Below are positions 24,181 through 36,615 of a DNA stretch of 64,000 bases, piece after piece. The notes under the pieces were generated by a model. The model had not been told where the DNA came from, made no database searches, and saw only the letters and a program-made list of their open reading frames with translations. The position numbers and the translations under genes are program-made. The DNA is taken from the NCBI RefSeq assembly GCF_932526225.1, contig NC_064043.1, positions 9,336,821 to 9,400,820 of the forward strand, given 5' to 3'. Each line of letters starts with the position of its first letter. The first letter of the stretch is position 1. The DNA comes from Nematostella vectensis (lineage: Eukaryota > Cnidaria > Anthozoa > Actiniaria > Edwardsiidae).

Positions 24181-27100
24181 TCAAAACTCGTTATTTTAAT
24201 TTTCCCTGCGTTATTTGATACTTTATGAAAATAATTTAGGATGGAGTGAAATACACTGTGATGCAAGCAGATTTGGCTGTCTACTGAGATGAATGCGTTA
24301 TTGGCATAGGGTTCCTAGCATATGAAAACATGCATCACTATTGTCAGATCAAACTTATTCATGCCAGAGCAATAGTAAGGAAGTAAGCAAGGCTTGCAAA
24401 AAGACCTACTTGCACAGCTCATTGCACTTCGGAGGCTTTGAGATCTTCTCTCGTCCACACTGCAAAGTAACCACAGTCGAACCGCAGAAGCATTTCATGT
24501 CCACAGTCAAAGGACAGGGGTAACATGGACCTGACAAAGCAAGCATCATAAATAATAACCATGACAACGCAAGCATTAAAATAATAACCATGACAACGCA
24601 AGCATCATAAATAATAACCATAAATGCAGGCAATTGGTTATGTCTTGTATTTTTAACAAGAAATGGGGTAGCACAAAATGCGGACATCAGTTAAACCAAT
24701 TTTTGACTCACATTAATTTCATGATTTTTTTTCTAAAAAGGCAAACTGATGCCACTGGAAATGCATGATGAAATGGTCTAAAATCTGATCCCAATTCCAT
24801 GTCCTCTCAGATGACATCACAATTAAGTTGTGAGGCATGTGGTTGATGTCGCTTTACCAGCTATGTTGTATAAATAAAAGTTGTTGTTTAAAGAAAGTAC
24901 TTTGTACCTCTGTGGCACTGTGAAGGGCACTTGTGGTTCTTGCAGTTCAAAGTTCTACCACATGTTTGTTCACAAGGTGGGCATTTTCCATCACAGCACT
25001 ACCCAGGAAAGAGAACAATAGATACAATGTCAAGTTTATCAATTGACGGCACATCAAGATAATTCTAGAAAATATCCCCAAAGTTGAACATGGAGGAACA
25101 ATTGTTAATACAGAAGGGATCCAATTCTAAGGACATATATTCATTTTTATAAGAACACTGCATTTATTAGAACAATTTTGCTGGTCCGAACAAGATTCCT
25201 TCAGGTAAACACCAAAGTCATAGGATTGAAGAGTCTATTTTAATTTTAATATATTCTTATAATTACTCCATATAATGCAACAAAAAGGCTACAAACATGA
25301 GCTAGTGAAAAGACATGAGGTCCAGACAAGGCCAAACAAGACAAGATAGGGCAAAACAGGAAAATAGAAGCCATACCTTTCTCTTGCACTGATGCCTGCT
25401 ACACTGCCTCATGTTGGTGCACTTAGCCTCACAGGTAAACTCCATGCTGCACTGCACATTTTTCTCACGCTTGCCGCAGCGACACTGCTTAGTCACAAAC
25501 TGCCGACAAGGTCCACAAGGCCCTTGGTGGCACCTCTGAGTACATTTGTGACGACCACAAGAGAGCTCCTGTTCACATGTGTCCCCACAGGTAGGAATGT
25601 CCTCAGTACAGGGAAGGCTTATTTCTGCACAGAATAGAAATAGGAAATGGGTTTGTCTATAATTGAGGGTGAGAACTCTTGTATGCATCTTTGCAAAAAA
25701 GTCACAGCAAAGCATCAGAGTAGGTGCTGTAAACAGCAAGTGACCAACTCCCACACAATGATAGATTTGGGAAAATGTGAACTGTAAAGACATCCTGTTT
25801 TAATATAATGGCTTTGATAAGAGGCCTGTAACAATACCACTGCAGAGGGATCCATATTTTTCATAACCTAGTGTAACGTCACAAAAGTACCATAACAATA
25901 CAACCTGGAATCATTTGTTTACTACAGCCAAATATTGCTTTTCTATAAATAGAATTGTACAATAGCAAGCACTTACTGTACTACATGAAATAGCTTGGTT
26001 AGTGACTCCCACTCCCCGTGTTAGTTATGGGCCTAGGTCACATATCCAACAAAATCAATGCACAGTACATTAATGTAATATACAAACCCCCACTGTCAAA
26101 GAGTCCCCTTACTTGTTTTCCCACATGGGCAAGACCTCTCTCCACTCCTTGGACAATCACCACAAAGGCCAGAGTGGCATACTTTCTCACATATGTGAAA
26201 TCCACAGGAAAGTGTTCGGCCACATATCTAAATAACCACAACAAGTACATCAAAACCATACGGTTGCAAAATGTTATATGGGAAAAATACTTCAGAATTC
26301 CTGTAAAGGTCACTTAAGGTCGCTCACGTTTTAATCAATACATCATAAACAGAGGGCGTTATCAATTTTCAACTTCGCACAGAATCGTCACTGTTTATGC
26401 GACCGTTCTAGATTTTTTACAATGTATGGACGCCTTGATTTGCATACCGCTGTGTGGCATGAAATGGAAAACCCCTGCCATCACGAAAACACAACCCAAG
26501 ATAGTCCCTCACTTCCCTGCCCCAACAAAGCGCTTCTATGCAATGTAGTCGATCATACAAGTTGTCTAAAGAACCAAATTTTATCATTGACAAATATCTC
26601 TAAAATTCCACGGTTGATTGTTGAAATATTGTGGAAAATGTGTTTTTATCAGTTTTTGGGAAAGATGTTCTAAAATGATAGTGTTATTCAAAATGTTACA
26701 ATTTTCTTTCTATTGAACAAAGCCAAACCAAATTTTACATAAGTTATCATACACAATTGGTGGTTGTATTTGTAAAAAAATTGATTTGACTGAACTTCGC
26801 CGTCAATTTTTCAGGTCGAAATTCCAAATCCACAGATTTTTTTCTAACTATCACAGAGGCTGTATCACCACATATTGAACAGATTTTGACAATTTAGTAA
26901 AAAAGCCAACACTTAATTTTGCGTCAGTCTTAAGTAAGTGGAAAAACATGTTGTTCACTTTTTAAGTGCTACTACATTATTGCATGTTTTAATACAAATA
27001 CAATTTTTAAATGTGTGCACTCTCCATACACTAAGTAGTCTTAAGTAAAAAATCTAGAACAATCGCAAAAACATTGATGCTTCTGTGTGAAGTTTTAAAT

Positions 27101-30100
27101 TGATGACACGCTCAGTTTGTGACCTGTTGATTAACCTTAAATGTTGTGTGCTCTTAAAAATACCTTCTGGCACTGCCAATCCGGACTTGCACAAGGCCTT
27201 TTGGACTCCTGTTTTCCACAGAGACAGCTTTGAACACTCTCCTTTGGGCAAGGAGGGCAGTCACCTGCAAATAAATAACATAGAATAGGTTATGATATTC
27301 TCAACCAGATTCTTAATAATAGGGTGCTGACGATGAATTTTGGTATGATCATTTTATCACTATCACTAACGGTTTCATAGACATTTTTTATGTGGGTGCC
27401 CCCTACGCCTGCCATGCCCCCAGACCCACACGTCTCAGACCTTTTAAACAGTCTAAAGTGTAATTATTTTGTACATGTGTACAGGCTTTTGTCATTTTAA
27501 TGAATTTTGTCATTTTAATGACTTTAAAGTCTTAAAAGACTTTTACCAGCATGACAGGGGGTCTGGCAGCTGTGATGACCACATGACAGGAGTTTTCCAC
27601 ATGGCCGACTGCATGACCAGTCCTTTGCTCCACATCGCCTTACTGATGGGGCTTGGGTTCCGCAGTGACAGCGAGTCCTTACAGTCTTTGGACAAGGAGG
27701 GCATGGTCCTAAAAACATAATCAGCAATGAGTATAGTTAGTAGTGGTGGTGGTGATGATAAAAATTATGGCATTCACAGAGCAAAGAAAAGAACAAAACC
27801 ACACCCAAATGATGTTGAAACCAACAGCATTGAAAATGGATGCACAAGGGGAGGCTCTGACAAAATAAAAACACAATTGTAGGGTTAAACTATTTGAGTA
27901 ATACAGCTATAAAATGACAGGTTCATTTGCTTAAAAAGGACTCAATATATTAAATCATAACTTTGGTATTAGGCTTACAAGTATGGCTATTTGCTCATAT
28001 AATGCAGCCACAACAAAAAGATTTGTCAGCACTATTGTTGGAACCCAATTTAACAACTGGAACCCAGGGATGATAGACACAGGCTTCTCAAGCCCTCTTT
28101 CCTCAACATCATACCCTACCTGGATGGCACAACAGTAGGCATTCATGGCCGCAGTCTGGTTTAAGGGGTCGGCTGCATGTCTGACCACAAGAGTGAGGTA
28201 CAATCCATGGGTCAAATGCTGGATTCTCCTGCGAGAGAGAAATTACAAACATTTCAGTACAATTAAACATTAAAAAATCTTCAAATTTCACAGAAATTTT
28301 GGGTCGAAAGTTGCAGACGAAAATCGAAATTTCGCGGGAAGAATGCAAATTTCACTTATTTTTTTTAGGGGGTGGGGTGGTGGTGTTTTTTTTTTTTGGG
28401 GGGGTGATCAACCTTTTTTTACTCACTTGCAGGTACAGGATATGTAACATATCTAATTGCATGATAGTCTTTGATTTATATCTATATAATACACAAATAT
28501 AAAAATTACACCGCGTTTGAATAAATCTATACAGTCTACAAGAAAGTTTATATTTCGATATCGTAATAAATCCTCGATATTAGTTAAACAACAACGCAAA
28601 ATGAGTAGTTAGCTAAGTACCACAAATTTCCTCTGTTAATGTTGTGTAATATCACATATGTACTTGAGCACAGCATGTAATTTCACGCATGTACAAATGT
28701 CTTCCAAATTGGATTTTTCCTCTACTCACATACACTTCTTTGCACGTTATCAAATGAAATGTTGCTCGTCTTTGTTGAGTCTGATATCTCAAAGTCGCTT
28801 CTGCCGTGCCTAATCTAATTGTCTATTTGTATCGGTGTCACACTAAATAAGTCGTGCTCAATAGATTTGTGTGTAGTAAAAATTGATTTGAAGCAGAGTT
28901 TCTGTTGCACAAAATAAAACAAACATGGTATTTGATTCAGCACATCAGAAGCTCGACGTTTGAATCAGTGTCGTGCTTTGATGTGCAGCACGACAGGTGC
29001 AGCTGTGCTTAGCACCGGCCAAACTTAATTGATTCAGAGGTCGACCTGTTCATATGCCCAATCCAAACAATTACATTCAGCATGGCAGGAGCACGACATA
29101 TGCATCGGGACTCGCACTAGTATAACACTAGTATGAATTCGCATCAAGGCATTTGTTCGCAACGGCCGTTACGCTATCATATGTGGTAACCAGGAATCTC
29201 ACGTTGCTGTAACTGACTCCAGGAATGCCAACGATGCAAAAATATCCTAAACTTTCTCCTATGAACACCTTTTGTGTTGACTGATGGAGGTATTTTGGGG
29301 GGATCTAGGGGTCTGGGATCCTGCTCTTTACTGAGATTTATTAATTGGACCAACCTAATTTTTTATTTTTTTTTGCTCTACAATGTGTTATACATCTCTT
29401 TTGTGTTAATTCTGTGCTTTAGTTTACAATGGATAATGGTGAGCAACTTATACAAGGTTTGATTTGAAAAAGAGGAATGTTAAATGGGGCTAGAACTTAG
29501 TCTATGTCAGCTACATACTTGTAACGCCTGATAGATCTTACAGCTTATGAATTGACATCGTTGTGAAATCGCGGTATAAACAACTGCTTTTTCCAATTTC
29601 TTTGCATTTTGAACTCAAAATTATTAACAATATTGTGGAAGAATACATTGCAAATTAAGTTTAGGCTTCTTTTTTGCTTAATTTCTTGAAAGAACCAAAA
29701 TTTCATGGAAAATCGGCTCAGGTTGCGGTAGTTGCAGAAAATGGTCTAGGTTACGGATCCGCATCCTGTTAGAGACCCTGATTATATTACTGTCAGATCT
29801 ATGGGATCCTAGATCCACCCATGTTTCCCATATATATTATACTGTGGCTAGGTCCAGAAATGTTGAGCATTATGTCAAGATATTAATTTATAGTTTTATT
29901 AATAATATCAAGGTTAAATGAATATTTTGTCAGAAAAAGTCTGAAAACAATTATTACCTCTTTGCCACAAAAGCAGTGGTATCTGGTTGGACAGTCAGAT
30001 TGCTTGAACTCATACCTGCACTTTGGGCTAAAATAGTATAAAATAATAAGTTTACAAATTTTAATTGTAGACTTTTGTGCAAGATTGTGCAGGTAAAATT

Positions 30101-30497
30101 AGAATGAGTGGTTGTGAACCTACACACCCTGTCAGAAGCCCTTTAATAAGCTTGCCTTATACCACATATCAAACCACATCTCAAACTGCATTATCAAACA
30201 TCATAATTAAACCACATATTGACCCGAATATCCACCACTTTTCCACCTTACATCGTAATTACTGAAGCCTTGTATAATAGATTTCTAAAGTTTAAAATTC
30301 AACTAATGCAATATTAATAAAGATTGTTTAACACACCAGCACCATGTAGCCTCTACAGCAGGAAAATTCTCCTGTGACAAAGTGGAGTTCTGCACTGCAC
30401 CATCCCTGGACCACTTTTGGATGCACTGCAGGTGAAAAATGCAGTAACACTGACCGCAGCTCCATACCTGGAGAAAAAAACAGAAAAAAATATGATA

Positions 30498-30582
<85 letters not shown>

Positions 30583-31760
30583 CAGTATACTGTACTGTTC
30601 TGTATCTCATTAAATTTTCACATAGTTAACATGACTATTTGTAATGATAGCATATAAAGAAAACTAATTTAATTAACATACCGCATCAACATGTTTGATA
30701 GAAGCTATACAAATCAAGCAAACATTTGAGCCAGGGCGACATGAGTCCATCAGGTACTGAGTAGTGCGTTTGAGAGTGTCAGCAGGGTCTTCTGAAATGC
30801 ACAGGAGAAAACAAGATGAGTGTCTCCAGATGTGCTTGCATTAATTCCTCCATAGAATCAATATAATAGGTTCGAACTTCACCATGAAACAGAAAAGCAG
30901 CCATATTATTAAACTAAATGTGGTACATGATAACATTATCTGCAAAAGAGTTGCTGATACACCCTCTTACCAGATGTGTCCCCCCTTACCTAACTGCTAG
31001 CTACCAAGCAGATTCCCTCCTTCAAGCAAACCGACTTCCCTCATCAGGTGCGTAGCCAGGATTTTGAGCAGGGTGGTTCGCTTTTCGGACCAAACTTCCA
31101 GTATACCCCTCTCCTCGCCTTATAACATTAGGCAATCGATACTTCAAATAAATTTAATCTTGTATTTTAAATATTATTAATAGGGTGCTTTTTAACATAA
31201 GCGTTCATAATAAAGATAATTATCATAAAAAGTTTTTATAATTTTAAAGACATATTGATGTGCACAGAATATCCAGACGAACTGGACTGTTTTGTTTATT
31301 CTAAGCGGACCTTCAAGCTGGGTGGTGGCTAAGGGCCTGCCCATTACCTAGCAGACTCATACTTACCTAGCAGGCCCTCCTACAAGTTAACTGACAGGCT
31401 CAAGCCCCCTCCCCTCCCCTAGCAGACCCTCCCCCTACCTGTAGCTGACGTGTCTAAGTATTTTTGTAGTGTACTACTCATGACTGATTCGTCATTGATT
31501 TCTTCATCTTCAGATGAATCTTCAAATTCTTCATCCAAAAACTTGCGAGCCGACTCTTTAATCATGTGCACCTTGTCAAGTCTCTGTTTGGACGGCTCTG
31601 TTTTGGCTGCTACACGTGGCTTCACCTCTTTTCTCGTAGATGACGACTGTCCCGGTTTGGCACCATGTTTTTGATGCCACGCATTGGCGCCATTTTGAGA
31701 CTTTAAAGAAGTTTGCCCTCTGCCACGGCCTCGGCCCAAATACAACGGCCTTTTCTCCAT
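15747..31760 (-). CDS. NFXL1: NFX1-type zinc finger protein with C-terminal membrane anchor (complete, 21 exons)
   Basis: Exons: 31439-31760, 30682-30791, 30337-30467, 29958-30027, 28120-28228, 27547-27708, 27164-27264, 26113-26227, 25377-25624, 24908-24998, 24410-24530, 23631-23664, 22929-23057, 22558-22634, 22043-22064, 21833-21964, 21430-21520, 20908-20983, 16957-17137, 16383-16523, 15747-15917. They sum to 2,634 bp, giving 877 residues (human NFXL1 is about 911). Order: GRGRGRG N-terminus; acidic serine segment; PHD/RING-like Cys-His domain (about 130-210, CLIC..CIFH..CIQKW..CPKC); a long series of NFX1-type fingers (about 225-775, such as [16 protein letters not shown]); basic coiled segment; a single membrane helix at about 858-876 and a short tail. 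The start is the ATG at 31760 (MEKRPLYLG). The family is related to the transcription repressor NFX1 and carries an E3-like RING. The anchor suggests an ER or nuclear-membrane location. Confidence 0.95.
16505..16716. repeat. 59-bp tandem repeat made from the NFXL1 exon 20 acceptor
   Basis: Four units start at 16505, 16564, 16623 and 16682. Each carries CACGGTAGCAAGGG followed by a CTAAC-type end, which on the minus strand is a TTAG acceptor plus the first ~20 bases of exon 20. The functional copy is the one at 16505-16523; the other three lie upstream of it in the transcript as decoy acceptors. The fourth unit is the most diverged (TTCCTAC). Confidence 0.85.
17636..17809. mobile_element. MITE in NFXL1 intron 18
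   Basis: 174 bp bounded by inverted repeats of about 27 bp (GGACGCATAAATACAGTG), with a second inverted pair (ATACCAGCGAG / CTCGCTGGTAT) inside. No coding capacity. It lies in the same intron as the 67-bp array. Confidence 0.75.
17986..20866. repeat. 67-bp tandem array, 43 units, in NFXL1 intron 18
   Basis: 2,881 bp equals exactly 43 x 67, so the units appear free of insertions or deletions. The unit starts GGCTAGCAGGCTACCAGATA and ends GGTACTAGGTA; the junction forms an imperfect palindrome (GGTAGGCTAGCAGGCTACC). Units differ only by substitutions (CTCGCTT, CTCGTTT, ACTTGTTT; GGAAAT, GGGAAT, GGGATT; AGCAGG, AGCATGC). A four-unit pattern at 18187-18454 recurs at 19929-20196, 26 units away, which indicates block duplication. 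The period is not a multiple of three, so it is not coding. There are no unique spacers, so it is not a CRISPR-like array. Confidence 0.95.
22191..22496. mobile_element. Tigger/pogo-like MITE in NFXL1 intron 14
   Basis: 306 bp with ends CAGTGGAACCTCGATTA and AATTGAGGTTCTACTG, flanked by TA on both sides (22189-22190 and 22497-22498). The terminal sequence and TA target site match the Tigger/pogo branch of Tc1/mariner elements. Interior CTCGATATAAC pieces recur at 5870-5990. No transposase. Confidence 0.85.
23751..24180 (+). mobile_element. tRNA-derived SINE with (ATTT)n tail in NFXL1 intron 11
   Basis: The head carries RNA polymerase III promoter boxes: A box TGGCGCAGTTGG (23753-23764) and B box GGTTCGATTCC (23811-23821), 58 bp apart start to start, as in tRNA genes. 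A tRNA-unrelated body of about 240 bp follows, then about 120 bp of ATTT repeats (24061-24180) with an ATTC interruption. It is antisense to NFXL1. Confidence 0.85.
30501..30579. repeat. (AG)n microsatellite inside an NFXL1 acceptor region
   Basis: 79 bp of uninterrupted AG dinucleotides. On the NFXL1 strand this is (CT)n ending about 33 bases upstream of the exon 3 acceptor (30468). Confidence 0.95.
31045..31339. mobile_element. Possible MITE in NFXL1 intron 1
   Basis: The left end CAGGTGCGTAGCCA and the right end TGGCTAAGGGCCTG are imperfect inverted repeats about 295 bp apart. GTGCGTAGCCAGGATTTT is the kind of end often seen on DNA transposons. No target duplication is obvious. Confidence 0.4.
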
Positions 31761-31947
31761 CGTCAAACCAATCTCATTCACTTAAAACATTTTTATAATT
31801 TTCTTGAAATGTGAAAATTCGGTCAATGAAAACAAATGAGAAAGTTAGATGAACTGCGTCTGCAGTACAACAGCGGTCGACGCATGCGTAAGGCGTTGTG
31901 AGCCAGCGATGACTCAGCGTCTCACTACAAAAGAAAAACAAGACAAG
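31761..31947. promoter_or_regulatory. Divergent promoter region, NFXL1 / PUB-domain gene
   Basis: 187 bp separate the two start codons. It contains CGCATGCG (31881-31888, NRF1-like half-site palindrome) and TGACTCAGC (31910-31918, AP-1/NF-E2-like). There is no clear TATA box. Both 5' UTRs must lie here, so a shared bidirectional promoter is the simplest reading; the site names are inference from motif shape. Confidence 0.55.
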
Positions 31948-34900
31948 ATGGCGTCCGGTTCGGTAAGTACACTTTAAATTGATATAATAAATGATGACCA
32001 CGTTGTCTGCACTTCAACCCTGTGATTTCCGTTTGCCTTAGATGAATTAGTGTTTGAGTTTTAACTTTGAGGTTTGCAATTTGTTTTCCAAATCAAACTG
32101 TAGGCATACGTATTCGGCATTGCTTTTCACATACTACTTTTTTGAGCATAAGATTGAAAGACCACGCAATATTTGGCTGGGATGGACGAGAGAGCTCTTA
32201 CAAGAATATAAGGCTCAATTAGTACCATTTGAATCCCCAATGAACGCCTTGCCTTCTAACCCCTCAAGTTCCCTTGCCTTATATGAGTAGTACCGTATGA
32301 TTGAAACAAAAAATACCAGTCACTTTGAAAAATGAACTTTTTGCTTTTCTAGGATGGTGGAAAGGTTGGAGCAGGGGAGATGGAGGCAGCTCTTGATGCG
32401 TTGCTTGAAGAGCTTTGCAAGGAGCATGGCAAGGACTCCTCTAAGACAGCAATTGAGACGATGCTTCGTATGGCTAAGTAGGTTGTAGAAAGAGTCAAAA
32501 TTGCTAAAATATCTGTCAGTGCTTTTCTCCTGTTGGACTGTTTCTTTGTAGTAACTGCCAAATACTTTCAAAGCTGTAGCAGCTCATTTTGGTTCTCAGA
32601 TCAAAAAGTCTTGGTTAAAATCTGGGTTATAGAATTTATCACCTAGAGATGTAAAAGCCTGTGTAAATAACGATTGGTCCCTAAGGATGCAGCCCCCCCC
32701 CCCCCCCCAGCTTTCCTAACGTCCCTGTATCACCCCTTCCGCCAATATTTCGAGACATGTTATGGCCCTGCATTTACCATCATTTTCATATTTTTCAACT
32801 GGATTAAAGAAATTCAATTGAATTATCAAACTTCTTTCAGCAATATAATTCAGGAACCCAACAATGAGAAGTTCAGAAATGTTCGGACAGAGAACAAGAC
32901 TTTCTCCACCAAAGTATGGCAGCTCCCAGAAGCACAGCAATTCATGCTTGTATGGGGCTGGACACAGGTATGCAGACAGACTGAAAAATAAGAACTATTA
33001 TAAACAGTTTACTCAAAATGCTACCAAAGATAGGGAACTAGTGATCTGGAGATCTTTTGATTACCAACAATGATAAAGTTATTTTATAAAGAATACAAAC
33101 TGCTAGAAATTCTAGGTGCAGAGACATTAGTACAAAACTTCACAACCTTTTCTGTCCTTGTGACTCAAATTAAATTAAATTGTGGGACTTGAGACTATGT
33201 GTTGCATAAATAGTTGCAAAATAATTAACTTTCCTTCGTGGCAGACCATGGCCAACCTCCATGTTTTGTGCATGATACTTTAAATTATATACACCTATTC
33301 AAATGAGGTTCAGGGGTTTCATTATATTTCAGAGTAGGAGGAGTATTAGTTCAAATTAACTTAATTCAAGATCTTAAAAAAGTAGCCAGCACTTGGTTGG
33401 AAATAGCTGGCAGTTTTGCTGAGGCCTGATAAAACCCCCGAGGTTGCAGTGGAGAATCCATTTGTCGTAACCTGCAGTGCTACATGGGTATCAAGAAAAT
33501 TACTAAACAAACGTTTGAAAAGCTGTAAAATTGCCTTTGAATGTTTTCATGGTGTGCAGAGATCTTAGCCATTTAATCATTATCCATGATCCACTGCAGG
33601 TTTTGACACTGGATTCTTCACTGCAACCTTATTTAAAATTGGTGTACTTTGGTGTTGTTAGTACTGTGAAAAACATCCTACAGGTCTGTTAACTCCTCAC
33701 ACCAACATCTACATAAAATGAAAAGTGCAACGTCATTTATTTACGATTTCATACAAATCTCTAAGCCTACCTTTCCCTATATGTTCACTGTATTTCTAGC
33801 CCCTGAACCCCTATATAATTTTAGTATTATGTACAAAACATGTTCTTGGGTGACCAATGGGCAGACCACACTTTTTTATGTCTGTTGTTATCAAATAGAT
33901 TACTGATGCTTTATTACAGGTAGAAGACCATCTGGTTTTAGCATCCGATGATATAATAAAGCCTGTTAAACATGTTTTACAGAGGAGACTCAAGTAAGTC
34001 TCAATAAACATTAGAAAACATTATAAAGAGGATAAAAATAAAGGGATGCAGTAGTTGTAATCCCCCTTTTTCTGTGATTGACCTTTGAAATAATTATATA
34101 AAGATAATATGATTGATTGTATAAAGTATATTTGGACAGAAAAAGTTTCTAGGTGGATCAAGTAACCTATTACACGAGCTAAGGATGTCAATATGAACTT
34201 AATTGATCCAGTCCAATCCGGTCAGTAAATTACTACTCTTGACCCCATGCCACGTTTTTGTCTACACGCCCCTGAACAAAGGCATATTGATTTCCTTTTG
34301 TAGCAAAGAGTTGAATGTGGGTATATTCAAAGGGAGGAAACATCTAAAGCGTTGCAGCTTATCTAATACTTTTATTGCAGTTTGTTGACAATGCAGCAAC
34401 AAAGATCTGCTGCTTCTTCAAATAGAGCCCCAGTGAGTGATTATCTTTTGTGACCAAATTACTGTTAATAGGAAGACAGCCCCTGCACTTAAACACGAAC
34501 GCGCACTATAAAAGGGATAGCTCTACCCCCTTTTTCGCAAGCTCTAGCTCAAGTCATTGTCATTCACAACTAGACTTCATTAAGTGTGGACCTCTGTAAC
34601 TGCCGGAAAAAAACATGCTAAAAGTAAAGCCGTACGACAAACTACGACAACTTTTAAGTACAAAAGAGTGTTAAATAATCAGGCATATTCAGAAAGTGTT
34701 TGGAGCCCATTCTTTACAAAAAAAAAAGAGCGAAAATTGTCCTTGAGAAATCAAACACAGTGCGCCCTCGTTTGAATTGAAAAAAAAAATTTCAAAAACA
34801 GCCCGTGCGCTCTTTTGAAATTAAATTATAGTGTGCGCCCATGTAAGCAATGAATTTGAAATATTCATCGCTTCAAAACCTATCTAATCCTCGCTATTTT

Positions 34901-36615
34901 TCATTCTGTTTCAAGAAACAGCTGTTGATAAGTTTATGTTTGCTTCAATAGTGTGTTATCGGCCACTCTAGAACTCTCTTGTAGCATTTTGGTCTCTCTC
35001 TACGGAGCTCTGCACTCGGTGATGTCAAATGACGAATGCCAGCTTCCCTTAGGCAGGTCCCTTTTATAGTGCCCGTTCGTGTTTAAGTGTATTATATTAG
35101 ATTTAATTATGTAAATGGCGGCTGAGGCAAGTGTCTCAGTATGCCTTGTAACAGTGGGCCCACATATAATCTGGTTATTATGTGAATAGCGGAGGCCTCT
35201 CTTCCCGTGAATGATAGCAAAGCCAAATACAGAGAAGAGAGAGGTCTCTGCTGGCAGGGTTTTAACAAATTTGCCCTGAAATTGACACTTTAAAAGTTTT
35301 TATTATGAACAACACAAAATCATGAACTCCTGATTAAAATAAAAAGCTTTTTATAAGATGCAAAGTTTTTTAATTTTTGTCAATTCTTAGTGTTGTATGA
35401 GAAGGTTTTTAGTCACCCTAAAATCCTATTTTTGTGGAAGGTCTCAGAAAAGGATAGAGTTTTACAAGAAGAGAGAAAAAGAAGGCTTGAACAAGCAAAG
35501 CACGAGAAAGAGGAGAAAAAGAGAATTATGGCACAGGTATGCTTGTCTAATGAGAGAATCATGTGTGAGGGTGTCGCTGATAGCGGTATACAGAAGGGTG
35601 AGAAGCTGCAGCTAGTTAGTTCTTGCATGTTTCTGTTAGGAATCAAATGAGGGAATGAAAGAAAATTAAATAAAAGGAAAGGGAAGTGGAGTGAAGGGAA
35701 GGGAAGGTAAAGAAAAAAGAGCAGAATAAAGTGGGACGAATTTAACAAAACTAGAGCTTTGAGCTGTGGGTGAAAGAGCTTATAATGTGAAGGAAATTAG
35801 GTATGAAATGTTTTTGTGTCCTCAACATTAATTTTATTGGGGGGAGGCGAACATCACAGAAACAAAGGAGCGTGCTTCTTGTTATTCTCGATATTGTGTC
35901 AATAGATAACGTTGATGATATGTACTTGTCTCTTAGATTAAAGCTGATCGAGAAAACCTCAAAGCACGGCAGCTCAAGGACTCGGTAAGCCTTCACTGCA
36001 GATCCATATAATAGTATGTGTATGATATTTGTGTTGTTAATAAATCAAGGACTCGGTAAGCCCTCACTACAGATCCATATAATACATAGTATGTGTATGA
36101 TATTTGTGTTGTTAATAAATCATTTCCTGCTGCAGATCTCGACACGTATATAAAAGAGTATTAGTGTGTAATGCATTTGTAATTTTTTAGAAGAATAGGT
36201 TACAAGGCATTTTTCGTTTTACCAGAAAGCACGCCATCTCCAATCCGGAGGCGGGATGAAGAAATTCGAGGATATCGGCGTTGATTTGGATGGCGGGGTA
36301 AGAGTTAGGATTCTTCCTTCCACAATGTTTTTTTTTTTCCGTTGTCTGACTTAACTTAATCACTCGTTAAAAAATCTTGCGTTCTGATTGATTTCAGCTA
36401 TGGGTAATGGATAATCAATTTTCAACCTCATGTTAACACACGCAAAATTGTACAGATTTTGAAGCTTCTATAGGATTGATACAAATTTTATTTATCAGAA
36501 AAGACAACTATAAAAGGCATTAACATCTTAAAGTTGCAATTTCGTGGTCGGACTATTGTCGAAGTTTATTACAAGATACATTTGTATTTGTTTTTCTCTT
36601 TAGGGCGGTGGATGA
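31948..36615 (+). CDS. PUB-domain protein, 206 aa (likely p97/VCP cofactor)
   Basis: Exons: 31948-31962, 32353-32477, 32841-32967, 33920-33993, 34381-34432, 35441-35536, 35937-35984, 36226-36297, 36604-36615. They total 621 bp with consistent phases and GT-AG borders. Residues about 35-117 form a PUB domain (core NEKFRNVRTENKTFSTK), close to that of peptide N-glycanase; PUB domains bind the tail of the AAA ATPase p97/VCP. Residues about 132-185 are a charged coiled coil (EERKRRLEQAKHEKEEKKR, IKADRENLKARQ) of the type that precedes UBX domains, but no UBX or catalytic domain follows; the protein ends in a Gly-rich tail. The first exon codes for only five residues. A partner role in ubiquitin-dependent protein turnover is inferred. 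No gene name is assigned. Confidence 0.85.
35974..36122. repeat. 71-bp tandem duplication carrying a splice donor
   Basis: Copies start at 35974 and 36045. Each contains TCAAGGACTCGGTAAGC (end of exon 7 plus its donor) and about 55 bp of intron. The first copy is the functional exon border; the second places an extra donor in the intron. Confidence 0.85.

Noticed and set aside
28700-29250. GTCGTGC / GCACGAC motifs in NFXL1 intron 4 as a mobile element
   Set aside because: The motifs recur but I could not define consistent ends or a second copy.
30353-30629. Frames encoding long Arg-Glu or Ser-Leu repeats
   Set aside because: Translations of the (AG)n microsatellite in an NFXL1 intron.
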